NCBI RefSeq assembly: GCF_004341165.1
Contig: NZ_SLZR01000002.1
Span: forward strand, 310,001-374,000
Source: Reinekea marinisedimentorum
GTDB lineage: Bacteria; Pseudomonadota; Gammaproteobacteria; Pseudomonadales; Natronospirillaceae
DNA: 64,000 nt
Direction of reading: 5' to 3'
How positions within the stretch are numbered: position 1 is the stretch's first letter; each line of letters starts with the position of its first letter. This document shows, piece after piece, positions 43,826 through 52,654 of the stretch. A program made the translations under genes and the position numbers. The notes under the pieces are model-generated. The model saw only the letters and a program-made list of their open reading frames with translations. It ran no database searches and was not told where the DNA came from.

Positions 43826-44695
43826 ATGAAATTTAATCAACTTAATATTGTTGCCTCTGCGACTGTCGTTGCCGTTTCGCTGCTTAGCGCATGCAGTACA
43901 CTGGCAACGGCCACTCCCGGTGAAAAAATGACGCCGGTTTTGTACCCTCAGTTTCAGGATATTCTGAGCCAGTCTAAACTTCAGGTTTCTGATCCGGCCG
44001 GCAAGAGCGGAAACAAATCTGAGTTCGGTCAGGAAGGTGACTTCACTGGCGTTGTCAGCGATTACTTCTATGTTGACAGCAACTCCGAAGCTCTGGTGTT
44101 CGGCATGACCGGTTACAAAAACCGCAGTGAAGTGCGCGTACTGGATAACTTCAAAACCGACTCTGCAGATACCTTCTATCACCTGAGCGCCAACCTGCTG
44201 CCGATCAACCCGAGAGAAGCCGTCATGAACAGCGATGAGAGCAACGATTCCATGACTTTCCTGCAGGTTCACAACGCAGGTTCCGAGCCAAGCACTCGCG
44301 GTTCAACCGGTGGTGGCTACATCCCTCACCCACTGCTGCGTGTTGTGTATGAAGCAGAGCGTGATGGTTTAACGGATCACTACTGGGCAGTCATTAAGAA
44401 CAACGCGATGGACTGTGGTTCTAAAAGTGGCAACAAAGACAAGCAGGAATGTAAAGACGCTTATGTCAAATTCGATTTAGGTGCGGTTGATATGAAAAAA
44501 CCGACGGATTTCGACATCATCGTTGGTAACTCTCACCTGGTGATTAACGTTAACGGCGAAACCAAAGTAGACCACGACATCAGCTACTGGGCTCACCTGA
44601 ACAGCTACTTCAAAGCGGGTGTTTACAACCAGTTTAAAGAAGGCACAAGCGAAGCGCACTTCTACAGCCTTGAATACAAGATTGAAGAAAAATAA
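43826..44695 (+). CDS. PL7-like lipoprotein (alginate lyase 2 superfamily)
   Basis: A 289-residue lipoprotein (lipobox LLSAC at about residue 23). It is a divergent member of the PL7/alginate-lyase-2 fold. The catalytic blocks are recognisable as NRSEVRVL near residue 108, TFLQVHNAG near 149, and SYFKAGVYNQFKEG near 262. It has VH where the other two lyases have IH. It also carries an insert (CGSKSGNKDKQEC) bounded by cysteines. This differs enough from the two neighbouring lyases to suggest a different linkage preference (for example poly-M, poly-G or MG blocks). Confidence 0.83.
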   Translation: MKFNQLNIVASATVVAVSLLSACSTLATATPGEKMTPVLYPQFQDILSQSKLQVSDPAGKSGNKSEFGQEGDFTGVVSDYFYVDSNSEALVFGMTGYKNRSEVRVLDNFKTDSADTFYHLSANLLPINPREAVMNSDESNDSMTFLQVHNAGSEPSTRGSTGGGYIPHPLLRVVYEAERDGLTDHYWAVIKNNAMDCGSKSGNKDKQECKDAYVKFDLGAVDMKKPTDFDIIVGNSHLVINVNGETKVDHDISYWAHLNSYFKAGVYNQFKEGTSEAHFYSLEYKIEEK

Positions 44696-45200
44696 TTCTT
44701 AGCCTTCTTGTTGGGGAAGCTCAGCTTCCCCACCTTCAAATGATCTATTCCTTCCCTAAAGAACAGCTACCCTCCCGTTTTAATAAACAACGATTCAGTC
44801 AGGCCAGTTCTGGCACTATTTGAGAACTCGGTTCAAAAAATTACATGAACTGACACACATTATTGCAACTCGGCGATTAAAATTTTCAACAGTCTGAAAT
44901 AGTTCACATAATAAACAGCCACCCAACTGTTAAATGACCAATGTTCAGAATCAATAATCTGAATAACAGACAGCCCGCACCCTGCGACCTTTTGAACCCG
45001 ACAACAATAAAAACAGGTTCAATGCTTTACGCTGGGAAAGCAACGGCTGCTAAAAATGTCAGCCTGATTACTCCATACAGTGAATAATTTTTACTGCGTT
45101 AATTCAGCCTTAAAACTGAACTTAACGTTGCAATGCTCCCCCGGCTAGTCACTGGAGCCGACGCTGACACCATAATAAAATTAATAGTTGGAGCAATAAA
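44696..45200. other. Long AT-rich intergenic region upstream of the beta-trefoil PL7 gene
   Basis: A 505-base stretch with no gene seen. It holds a strong stem-loop (44713-44731) after the upstream lyase and an inverted repeat TTCAGA-N8-TCTGAA at 44944-44963. The ribosome site for the next gene (GGAGCAA, about 45190) is clear. Such a long leader could carry regulatory sites for the lyase. Confidence 0.5.
44713..44731 (+). terminator. Strong hairpin after the PL7-like lipoprotein gene
   Basis: GGGGAAGC-TCA-GCTTCCCC, a perfect 8-base stem 17 bases after the stop. There is no T tract, so it could be a terminator helped by other factors or an mRNA-stabilising stem. Confidence 0.55.
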
Positions 45201-46640
45201 ATGCGCTTTAAAAAAATCACCGCCCTATCGGTATTGGCCGTTTCAATAGCTACTGCACAGGCCGCCACCTTCGTTATGGAAAAGAACGGAACTGGTTATT
45301 CAATTGACGGTAACTGGTATTCAAAACAGGAAGGTCAACAGGTGTATCTTTGGTCGACCGACAGTGAATACGACAATGTCAATCAACACTGGGTTCAGTT
45401 AAACCGGGGGGATGGCTACTACTCCTACAAGAAGTACAACACCACGCTGTGCCTGGATGGCGGAGACGGCGGTTCTAATTATCAGGCAATCACACTTGAG
45501 CAGTGCGATGAAGATAACTACGACCAGCACTGGGAAAAATCTAAGGTCTATTCCGGCACCGAAATTTATCAGTTCATTAAACGCAACAACACCAGCTACG
45601 CCATTGATGGCTCCGGCAGCCCGTCTAACGGCAAAGGCATTTACCTCTATAAAACGAACAGCGCTAATGCTAACCAACAGTGGGATTTAACCAACATTGA
45701 TGATCTTTCATCCGGCTCAACCACAACGACTGGCGACTACGATTTAGACGCCAGCGCAGCGCCAAGCGAAAACTTTGATCTAACCGACTGGTACTTGAGC
45801 GTACCGACCGATACCGATGACAATGGCTATGCTGATTCAGTCAAAGAAGATGAACTGAACGACAGCTATGAAAGCGACTATTTCTACACCGATGACGATA
45901 CCGGCGCTATGGTATTTGAATGCACTGTCGGCGGTTATAAAACATCATCAGGTACGGACTACACTCGTGTAGAGTTGCGCGAAATGTTGCGTCGTGGCGA
46001 TACCTCTATTGACACCGAAGACAAAGAAAACAACTGGGCGTTTTCTTCTATCAGCTCCAGCGATCAGGATGACTTCGGCGGCATCAACGGCATTATGAAC
46101 GCCACCCTGGCCGTTAATAAGGTCACCACAACCTCTTCTACCGACTACCAGGTGGGCCGCATTATCGTTGGTCAAATCCATGCCGAAGATAACGAACCTA
46201 TCCGCCTGTACTATCACAAACAGCCAAACAGCGAGCGCGGTGCCGTTTACTTTGCCCACGAACCAGCTGACGGCTATGGCGAAGAACAGTGGTACAACCT
46301 GCTCGGCAACTTCATTGATGAAGACAACAATGAATACTACGACGACCTGTCTGATTTAGACCCATCTGACGGTATTGAGCTGGATGAAGTGTTCTCGTAC
46401 AGCATTGAAGTCGACGGCGACATGCTGATGGTCACCATCAGTCAGGATGGCGAACAGCTGGCGTACCGCGAAGTGGATATGGCAGACAGCGGCTACGATA
46501 ATTCGGATGACTTCATGTACTTCAAGGCCGGTATTTATCTGAACGATAAAACCAGTGATGAAGACGACACCGCGAAAGCCAGCTTCTACGTACTGGAAAA
46601 CGATCATGAAAATTACGACGATGACTCTGATCTGATGTAA
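45201..46640 (+). CDS. Secreted PL7 lyase with N-terminal ricin-type beta-trefoil
   Basis: A 479-residue exported protein: signal peptide 1-21 (ending AQAA), a ricin/CBM13-like beta-trefoil at about 22-170, a linker, then a PL7 domain at about 185-475. The trefoil shows its three QxW-type repeats (NQHW, DQHW, NQQW). The lyase blocks are YTRVELREMLRRG near 253, RIIVGQIHAED near 323, and FMYFKAGIYLND near 437. An acidic insert (DEDNNEYYDDLSDLDPSD) lies near 375. The trefoil probably anchors the enzyme on polysaccharide. The gene ends in a strong terminator. Confidence 0.9.
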   Translation: MRFKKITALSVLAVSIATAQAATFVMEKNGTGYSIDGNWYSKQEGQQVYLWSTDSEYDNVNQHWVQLNRGDGYYSYKKYNTTLCLDGGDGGSNYQAITLEQCDEDNYDQHWEKSKVYSGTEIYQFIKRNNTSYAIDGSGSPSNGKGIYLYKTNSANANQQWDLTNIDDLSSGSTTTTGDYDLDASAAPSENFDLTDWYLSVPTDTDDNGYADSVKEDELNDSYESDYFYTDDDTGAMVFECTVGGYKTSSGTDYTRVELREMLRRGDTSIDTEDKENNWAFSSISSSDQDDFGGINGIMNATLAVNKVTTTSSTDYQVGRIIVGQIHAEDNEPIRLYYHKQPNSERGAVYFAHEPADGYGEEQWYNLLGNFIDEDNNEYYDDLSDLDPSDGIELDEVFSYSIEVDGDMLMVTISQDGEQLAYREVDMADSGYDNSDDFMYFKAGIYLNDKTSDEDDTAKASFYVLENDHENYDDDSDLM

Positions 46641-46660
46641 TTACTAATTTCTAAACTTTC

Positions 46661-46685
46661 AAGCCCGCTTTTGCGGGCTTTTTTT
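46661..46685 (+). terminator. Rho-independent terminator after the trefoil-PL7 gene
   Basis: AAGCCCGC-TTTT-GCGGGCTT, an 8-base stem, followed by five more T. Confidence 0.93.
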
Positions 46686-46774
46686 GCTGCGGACTCTGCG
46701 AGCCCCATCGAATTCATGGCAAACGGACTAAAATGGGCCAAACTGAGTTGCACAGACTCAACAGAACTCACGCG

Positions 46775-47395
46775 ATGATCACCGATATCCAGGACTACTT
46801 TACAAAAGGCTGCGGCCGATGCGATCGCTTTAACACAGATGACTGCTCTACCCGCCAATGGTTACCCGGCCTAAGACAACTGCGTGCCCTATGCATAAAG
46901 GCAGGGCTCACCGAAACCTTAAAGTGGGCTCACCCATGCTATATGCATGCCGGGCGCAACATCGTCATTATCGGCGCGTTTCGCAGCGACTTCCGCCTGA
47001 GCTTTTTTAATGCCGCCCTGATGAAAGACCCTGAAAACATGCTGCAGAAAAAAGGCCCAAATACTCAACACGCCGACATGATCCGCTTTACTGAAAATAC
47101 TCAGGTTGAACAGATGCACGGCATCCTTGTTGAATACCTGAAAGAGGCCATGCGTTATGCAGAAGCGGGTTTAAAGCCTGAAAAAACCATCGGCAGCATT
47201 GAACTGCCCGAAGAGTTAACAGACGCATTGGATGCAGACCCTGAACTTGCTGAAGCCTTTCACAGGCTCACCCCTGGCCGGCAGAAAAGCTACGCCATCA
47301 ATTTAAACGCCGCCAAAAAACCAGAAACCCGAATCGCACGGATCGAAAAGTTCCGCCCGAAAATACGGGCGGGCAAGGGCGCGCTGGAGCGCTGA
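46775..47395 (+). CDS. YdeI/DUF1801-family protein
   Basis: A 206-residue cytoplasmic protein. The ATG at 46775 is preferred to one 42 bases upstream because the family normally begins shortly before the WLPGLRQLRALC-like block. It shows the DUF1801 fold (LKWAHPCYMHAGRNIVIIGAF, DFRLSFFNAALM) and the YdeI C-terminal pattern with FHRLTPGRQKSYAINLNAAKK and TRIARIEKFRPKI. YdeI proteins have been tied to stress and antimicrobial-peptide tolerance in enterobacteria, but the activity is unknown. Confidence 0.8.
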   Translation: MITDIQDYFTKGCGRCDRFNTDDCSTRQWLPGLRQLRALCIKAGLTETLKWAHPCYMHAGRNIVIIGAFRSDFRLSFFNAALMKDPENMLQKKGPNTQHADMIRFTENTQVEQMHGILVEYLKEAMRYAEAGLKPEKTIGSIELPEELTDALDADPELAEAFHRLTPGRQKSYAINLNAAKKPETRIARIEKFRPKIRAGKGALER

Positions 47396-47521
47396 TAGCC
47401 ACATCTGTTATATGCGTTGTGCATGAGTGCTTAAGCTCAAACGTTTACCAAATTCCGTCAGCCGAATAATAGGCATTCCTGATACACTTTTTAGTCCACG
47501 ACACAGGAAGGAAGCCAGCCC

Positions 47522-47998
47522 ATGCAGGCCATAGAACCGATTGGTATTATTGAAACGCCCTTTCAGTCTATTGAAGACATGCCCATTCAGCCCAAAGGCG
47601 CAGCGCAGGTCACCGGCTGCATCGTCGTCCACCCGCAATACGCCACCGGCCTGAAAGACCTGGAAGGCTTCAGCCACCTGTATCTTATCTATCGCTTTCA
47701 TGCGGCCAAACGCACCGAACTGGAAGTCGTCCCCTTTATGGATACCCAAACGCGCGGCGTATTTGCCACCCGCTCACCCGCCCGGCCCAACCACATTGGC
47801 TTATCGGTCGTCGAGCTTGCCAGGGTAGAGGGCAACCGCGTTTACCTGAACGGCATCGACGTACTCAATGGCACACCGGTATTGGATATTAAACCCTATA
47901 TTGAAAAGTTTGATCGCGTTGAACAGGCCCGCTCCGGCTGGATGACCGGCAGCAGTGAGGATGTGGCGAACAGACGCTCGGATGCACGGTTTGGGTAG
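47522..47998 (+). CDS. TsaA/TrmO-like tRNA methyltransferase
   Basis: A 158-residue protein with the TsaA (YaeB/TrmO) beta-barrel motifs: IGIIETPF near the start, LEGFSHLYLIYRFH near residue 50 and ATRSPARPNHIGLSVVEL near 81. TrmO methylates the N6 of t6A37 in tRNA-Thr with S-adenosylmethionine. The C-terminal extension of the E. coli enzyme is absent, so this is the short form also found in archaea and other bacteria, and its substrate is less certain. Confidence 0.83.
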   Translation: MQAIEPIGIIETPFQSIEDMPIQPKGAAQVTGCIVVHPQYATGLKDLEGFSHLYLIYRFHAAKRTELEVVPFMDTQTRGVFATRSPARPNHIGLSVVELARVEGNRVYLNGIDVLNGTPVLDIKPYIEKFDRVEQARSGWMTGSSEDVANRRSDARFG

Positions 47999-48090
47999 CA
48001 TCCGGGCGTGGTTTGAATGTCGTAGGCTGTTTAGCCATGCGCAGCTACACAAACGCTGCGTAAGGCTTATAGCCTGTTTAAGTTCAAATA

Positions 48091-50547
48091 TTACTGAGAG
48101 TATATTCTCACCAGCATCAACTCATCAAAAGCCATGTTCGCCGGGCGTATAATATTAAACACATAATCCATTGTGCCGTCGGCATTAAAGTAGCCCTGAT
48201 AGTAAGCGTGGCTTTCAAACACGTCATCGTTTTCGACTGCGCTAATCCATTCACCATCATTATAAATCTGTGCATACAGCGCCTGGCCTGCAGTCGCACT
48301 GCTCAAAACAATTGGAATATGGCCAATACCTTTGCTGGCCGGAATCGTTAATTGCACATCAACAGGTTCGGTAAGTGGCTCAACAATAATCGGGTAGGAA
48401 TTTTCAACGGTGGCGTTTGTCGCGGTTACCGTCATATCGTTATAGGCATATTCATCATGAACGGCATTCCACGGTGTTGTGTAAGTTGCCAGGCGTTCGC
48501 TAAACGCTGTATCTGAACCCCAGTATTCTGAGGCCGACTGAGCAGGCATGACGTATTCAATTACACCGCTGATTTCGGTGCCTGCCGTCAGGGTTGGCGT
48601 TGTCGAGTCACTGCCAAAGCCAAACAGAATGGTGTCTGAACCCCAGGTACGACCATAGTTATGCATGTAGAGCTCAGCGTCTTCACCATTAACCTGAGAA
48701 TTGCGCCAAATTAACCCACGGTAGGATCTTGCTGTATCACTTGTGCCGCTTAAGTCTGCAATAGCCAGCCAGCTGTCATTAAATGCGTAGGAAGCAAGAT
48801 ACTCATTGCCACCCTGCTCTTCGCCAATATGCGATTCCATCACACCATTGGCATCGCCACGGTAATAGTCATCGAACACAGCAGACATGTAGTAATCTGC
48901 CGCCATTTGATAGTACACAAACCGTGTCGGCTCAATATTCTCTAACACTTCGTAGTTGTATTGCTGGAAGCGGCGATGGTAATCATTTGAACGCACTAAA
49001 TGAGAGCCATAGGTAAAGCGAATGGCGTCATCATCGCTATAGCCGCTGTAATAGATTTGCGTCATGTTCGGGCCAATCCACTGATAGGCCGTTTTTAGCT
49101 TTTTCGGCCAGCGGAAATCCCCGTTTTCATCGAAATACACCATGTACTCGCCACCACCAACATTCTCTGTCCAACCATGGTCAGTCGAGGTTCCGTTTTT
49201 AGGCGTGGTAAAGCTTGGGCGAATATCATCCATAAAGGCGGAGCCTATGCAGCTCACTGGCGAAAAGGTCATCGATTCACCCCAGGAGCCTATCGCGGAT
49301 TCGTCCCATTGCCAGGCTTTATCGGAGTAACCAATCAGTGACAGATGTGAATGAGAGGCGGTGCCAACGCTATCCCAATAACCATAGATAACCCGCAACT
49401 TAAGCGTACGCGAACTGTTCGCCTCAACTGGGATCATTGCCGAACCGGTATGCCAGGAACCAACATGATTACGCGTTCCTGAAGTGCCGTGCCAATTTTT
49501 AGAAACCTGCACGGCGTAGCCACTTGGGCGGCCATCTTCTTCGACCAACGTCATCACTGTACCGGTAATGTTCGAAAATTTATTCAGGTTGAAAACCACC
49601 GGAATATTCATTTCTTCGTCGGTCGGATTGGTCAGCTCAAACTGCAATTCTTTGTAGGTATTATCGACGCCACTGCCGTACGAAACAGTCCATGCAGGTA
49701 AGTCAAAGAAGAACGCATGCTGATCGGCATCGAAGCTAACATCGTCGAAGTCACTGTCGTCACTGACGTTATAGGCTTCAGTGACATACAGCTCCGGGTC
49801 GAGTTCTGGCAATGTTTCATCGCTGGCTGGCGCAATCGCCAGGTTAACTTTGTTAGTGTCCGCTTCAGCCTCATGAATAACGCCGTCGGGCGAAGTAATC
49901 GTAATTTGGCTGCGGCTAACGTCTTCGAAATTTGTCAAATCCAGAGTAAAAACAACTTGGTCAGGCCAGGCAGTAATTTCAAAGTAATGGTCGTCTGCGC
50001 TTAAATCGAGTTCGTTGCCATCGGCATCTTCAAAGACTAAGCCGGTATGGTCGAATCGCTGCACGTATTGGCCCTGCTCAATCAGGCCCATTTGAAAATC
50101 ACCGGAATCACTGTCTTCAACCTCTGCATACTGAGCGGTGTAGGTCACGCCATTGGCGTCGATCTCGATGTGCAGATCTGCGGCCGTAAATTCGCTAACG
50201 TCTTCATGTAGTGCAGATAGGTAATCACTGCCTTCGGAGGCGTCAAACCCTGTCAGCGCCAGTTCGTCAGCGGCAAAGCGAAGGTTGTAATAACCCGTCT
50301 GAATAATGAGGTCTGGGTTATCGACCATTTCATCGGTGATCCAACTATCCGGCCGGCGTCCGCCATCACTTATTGGCAAGCCATACTCCCAATAAAGGTA
50401 GCCATAAAGGCGGCTATAGCTGGTTCGCTCATCACTAGTGCCGTCCGAATCTTCATTGCTGCTTAATGCCGATGAATTGCATCCGGTAAGGAATAAGCTT
50501 GTGGCCAGTAGCATGACCAGCCCATTTTTTATGCTCGGTAAAAACAT
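48091..50547 (-). CDS. Large lipoprotein of unknown function (third gene of the lipoprotein cluster)
   Basis: An 818-residue lipoprotein with lipobox LFLTGC near residue 23, followed by a Ser/Asp-rich linker. The rest is rich in Tyr, Trp and Asp and reads as several beta-sandwich domains. A region near 270-480 (FELTNPTDEEMNIPVVFNL-like; IGSWGESMTFSP near 427) and a Tyr-rich region around 530-620 (FTYGSHLVRSNDYHRRF) look like catalytic or binding surfaces. I recognise no characterised family. Its position after two putative glycoside hydrolases and close to three alginate-lyase-like genes points to polysaccharide binding or cleavage at the outer membrane. No homology to the shared N-terminal domain of its two neighbours was seen. 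Confidence 0.8.
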   Translation of the reverse strand: MFLPSIKNGLVMLLATSLFLTGCNSSALSSNEDSDGTSDERTSYSRLYGYLYWEYGLPISDGGRRPDSWITDEMVDNPDLIIQTGYYNLRFAADELALTGFDASEGSDYLSALHEDVSEFTAADLHIEIDANGVTYTAQYAEVEDSDSGDFQMGLIEQGQYVQRFDHTGLVFEDADGNELDLSADDHYFEITAWPDQVVFTLDLTNFEDVSRSQITITSPDGVIHEAEADTNKVNLAIAPASDETLPELDPELYVTEAYNVSDDSDFDDVSFDADQHAFFFDLPAWTVSYGSGVDNTYKELQFELTNPTDEEMNIPVVFNLNKFSNITGTVMTLVEEDGRPSGYAVQVSKNWHGTSGTRNHVGSWHTGSAMIPVEANSSRTLKLRVIYGYWDSVGTASHSHLSLIGYSDKAWQWDESAIGSWGESMTFSPVSCIGSAFMDDIRPSFTTPKNGTSTDHGWTENVGGGEYMVYFDENGDFRWPKKLKTAYQWIGPNMTQIYYSGYSDDDAIRFTYGSHLVRSNDYHRRFQQYNYEVLENIEPTRFVYYQMAADYYMSAVFDDYYRGDANGVMESHIGEEQGGNEYLASYAFNDSWLAIADLSGTSDTARSYRGLIWRNSQVNGEDAELYMHNYGRTWGSDTILFGFGSDSTTPTLTAGTEISGVIEYVMPAQSASEYWGSDTAFSERLATYTTPWNAVHDEYAYNDMTVTATNATVENSYPIIVEPLTEPVDVQLTIPASKGIGHIPIVLSSATAGQALYAQIYNDGEWISAVENDDVFESHAYYQGYFNADGTMDYVFNIIRPANMAFDELMLVRIYSQ

Positions 50548-50581
50548 TTGAATAGAGCCCTTTGTCTGTTGTCTCTAACTT

Positions 50582-50598
50582 GCCTGTTTATCACAGGC
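50582..50598. other. Hairpin between two lipoprotein genes
   Basis: GCCTGT-TTATC-ACAGGC in the 116-base gap behind the 50664-52601 gene. It lacks a T tract. It may slow exonucleases or attenuate read-through into the last gene. Confidence 0.4.
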
Positions 50599-50663
50599 TA
50601 AGATTTTCATACTTTTTATGATTTTGGCGACACAGCTTTGCACCGCCCTGGTCAGTAAATTAG

Positions 50664-52601
50664 TTATTCACAATCGTCTTCGCCGATTAAGCACGCACCC
50701 TCTGGTCGCTCATAAGCTTCGTAACTTTCCATCGGCTCTTGCGCCATGCGGTCGTTGATTTCCTGCATGATGAGCATTTCATCATCGCTCATATAACCGT
50801 TTAGATTCGTGTTCGACCAGGTCATGGCAGCACCAGCATCGGTGATGGTGCGGGTAAAACGATAGGCCTGTTCGGTTTCGAAAACTAAGTCACTGTTCTC
50901 TCCATGCCAGGTTGTACGAATCGGAAACCAGCCGTGTTTGAGCGCGTATTTTCTACCATCGTAAGTGGCCGTTGGTTCTTCGACCATCGCCGGGATGGTG
51001 AACTCCTCATAGGCAAATGAATTTGGCGGTGCGCCTTGGCCCAGTGGAGTGATATGGCCGCAGTTATAGTCGTCGTATTCGTTTGTTGGTACATACTTGA
51101 TGATCTTGTAGTCGCTATCGTCATCGTCATCGATGCCATCGGAGCCGACGTAAATATAATCGCCGTTTTCGTCGGTATGGTATTGCTTGTTCGTGTTCAG
51201 GCACAGACGCAGATCCGGATCGATATCACGAAATACCTGGATAAAAGCTTCATGACCGCCAGGGGTTTCGGCGGCGTTATCAAACCAATAACCATCGACT
51301 AAACCATCGAACCGTTCGGCATACCCTCTCACCAACTCACGCCAGGCCGCGCCTTCATCGCCATCCCATTCGTCGGTGTAGTAAGTCACCCAGGCGTCGC
51401 CAATTTCTTCCAGCGTTTCATTATATAAATTGCTATTTGGCCCGGCAGCATTGAGGTACAGGATGACTTTTTTGTCGGCTTCTCGGAATACATCGATGAC
51501 ATCGAGAATGATTTGTTCATTCTCTAAAGTCGGCACCATGTTCTCATGAATATCATTTGCCACGTCGATGTATGGATGCTCACGCAACGTAAAGAGATGC
51601 GGATGCGCTGGATGCGTGAAGAAGGTAATGACATGCCCTACTTCAGGCAGGTTATCAACAATCTGCTGAGCACCGGCAACGTAATCTGATGTATCGGCTT
51701 CCGCATCGAGTTTGTAACCACCGTCAACGATGTGGGCAACACCCCAGGAGCCAGCTAGCCAATCCGGTTCAACCTCCAGTTCAGGATTTGAGATCGAGAA
51801 AGAAAACTCGATGTCGAAAATACTCCAGATTTGCCAGTCGTAGTAGTCGCCCGCACTGGTCACCACCAGCTCTTCCATGGCATCAAATTCGTATTCACCC
51901 GGTGTAGTACTGAAGCTATTAGAATCTAAACCGGTGCCAAAACCGATGATGTTTAGGTGCTCTTTCCCCGCTAAGGTTTCCAAAACAGAGATGGCGCTAA
52001 AGCCATCAAAATCTGCACTGTAGCCTGTCGCCGAAACGGCCATGTTCTCAATGCTGAAGCGCAGGCTCTGACCTATATCAATACCATCATTGTCATTGGC
52101 ACCTTCGATATCCCAGTAACCAACATCATCGGAATCGTCATCACTGGTGCCGTAATCGTCAACGATGTAGTAAAGGTTTGCAGCTGTACCAAGTTCAGTG
52201 ACCGAAGATTCGCCTTCGGTTTCGCTGTAACTATAGGTAGTGCCATCGAAGGCTTCGACCTTTAGATCAAAACTTAAAGTATCGTCGGCACCATCTTTAT
52301 CGAAGTCATCGCCAGTCCATTCAAAGCTGTAAACAATCTCGGTACCGTAGTTATATTGCGTACAGCTGAATTCGCTGGAAGACAAATCAGCTTCGCTGTC
52401 GAGGGTATCGATAACAACGGCGTCATCGCGGTCGGTGCAGGCATCGGCGCTTAGGTTAAACCAGGCGGTGCTCTCGTAACCATATTCAGTGCTGCGACTA
52501 TCGCTACTTGAATCTATCGTTGTTAATGAGTTGGAATCGCAGCCAGAGATTGCCAGAGCACTACACAGCAGCGCCACAAATGTCAGACGGTTGATGTTCA
52601 T
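50664..52601 (-). CDS. Lipoprotein with novel N-terminal domain and a putative glycoside-hydrolase barrel
   Basis: A 645-residue lipoprotein (lipobox ISGC near residue 21; AGGAA ribosome site). Residues about 40-275 form an Asp-rich beta domain that is clearly homologous to the N-terminal domain of the next upstream protein: shared blocks include SFEWTGDDFDKDGADDTLSF, KVEAFDGTTYSYSETEGESS and FSFSISNPEL. Residues about 285-620 look like a TIM barrel (HVITFFTHPAHPHLFTLREH, KKVILYLNAAG, VDGYWFDNAAE near 430, RLCLNTN). WFDN at a strand end resembles the nucleophile region of GH29-like alpha-fucosidase barrels, but that is only a resemblance. The substrate is unknown. Confidence 0.78.
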   Translation of the reverse strand: MNINRLTFVALLCSALAISGCDSNSLTTIDSSSDSRSTEYGYESTAWFNLSADACTDRDDAVVIDTLDSEADLSSSEFSCTQYNYGTEIVYSFEWTGDDFDKDGADDTLSFDLKVEAFDGTTYSYSETEGESSVTELGTAANLYYIVDDYGTSDDDSDDVGYWDIEGANDNDGIDIGQSLRFSIENMAVSATGYSADFDGFSAISVLETLAGKEHLNIIGFGTGLDSNSFSTTPGEYEFDAMEELVVTSAGDYYDWQIWSIFDIEFSFSISNPELEVEPDWLAGSWGVAHIVDGGYKLDAEADTSDYVAGAQQIVDNLPEVGHVITFFTHPAHPHLFTLREHPYIDVANDIHENMVPTLENEQIILDVIDVFREADKKVILYLNAAGPNSNLYNETLEEIGDAWVTYYTDEWDGDEGAAWRELVRGYAERFDGLVDGYWFDNAAETPGGHEAFIQVFRDIDPDLRLCLNTNKQYHTDENGDYIYVGSDGIDDDDDSDYKIIKYVPTNEYDDYNCGHITPLGQGAPPNSFAYEEFTIPAMVEEPTATYDGRKYALKHGWFPIRTTWHGENSDLVFETEQAYRFTRTITDAGAAMTWSNTNLNGYMSDDEMLIMQEINDRMAQEPMESYEAYERPEGACLIGEDDCE

Positions 52602-52654
52602 TTAGCTAGGTTCCTGCAGTGGATAAACAGTTTTAATTCAGTTCTGTTGGTGTA

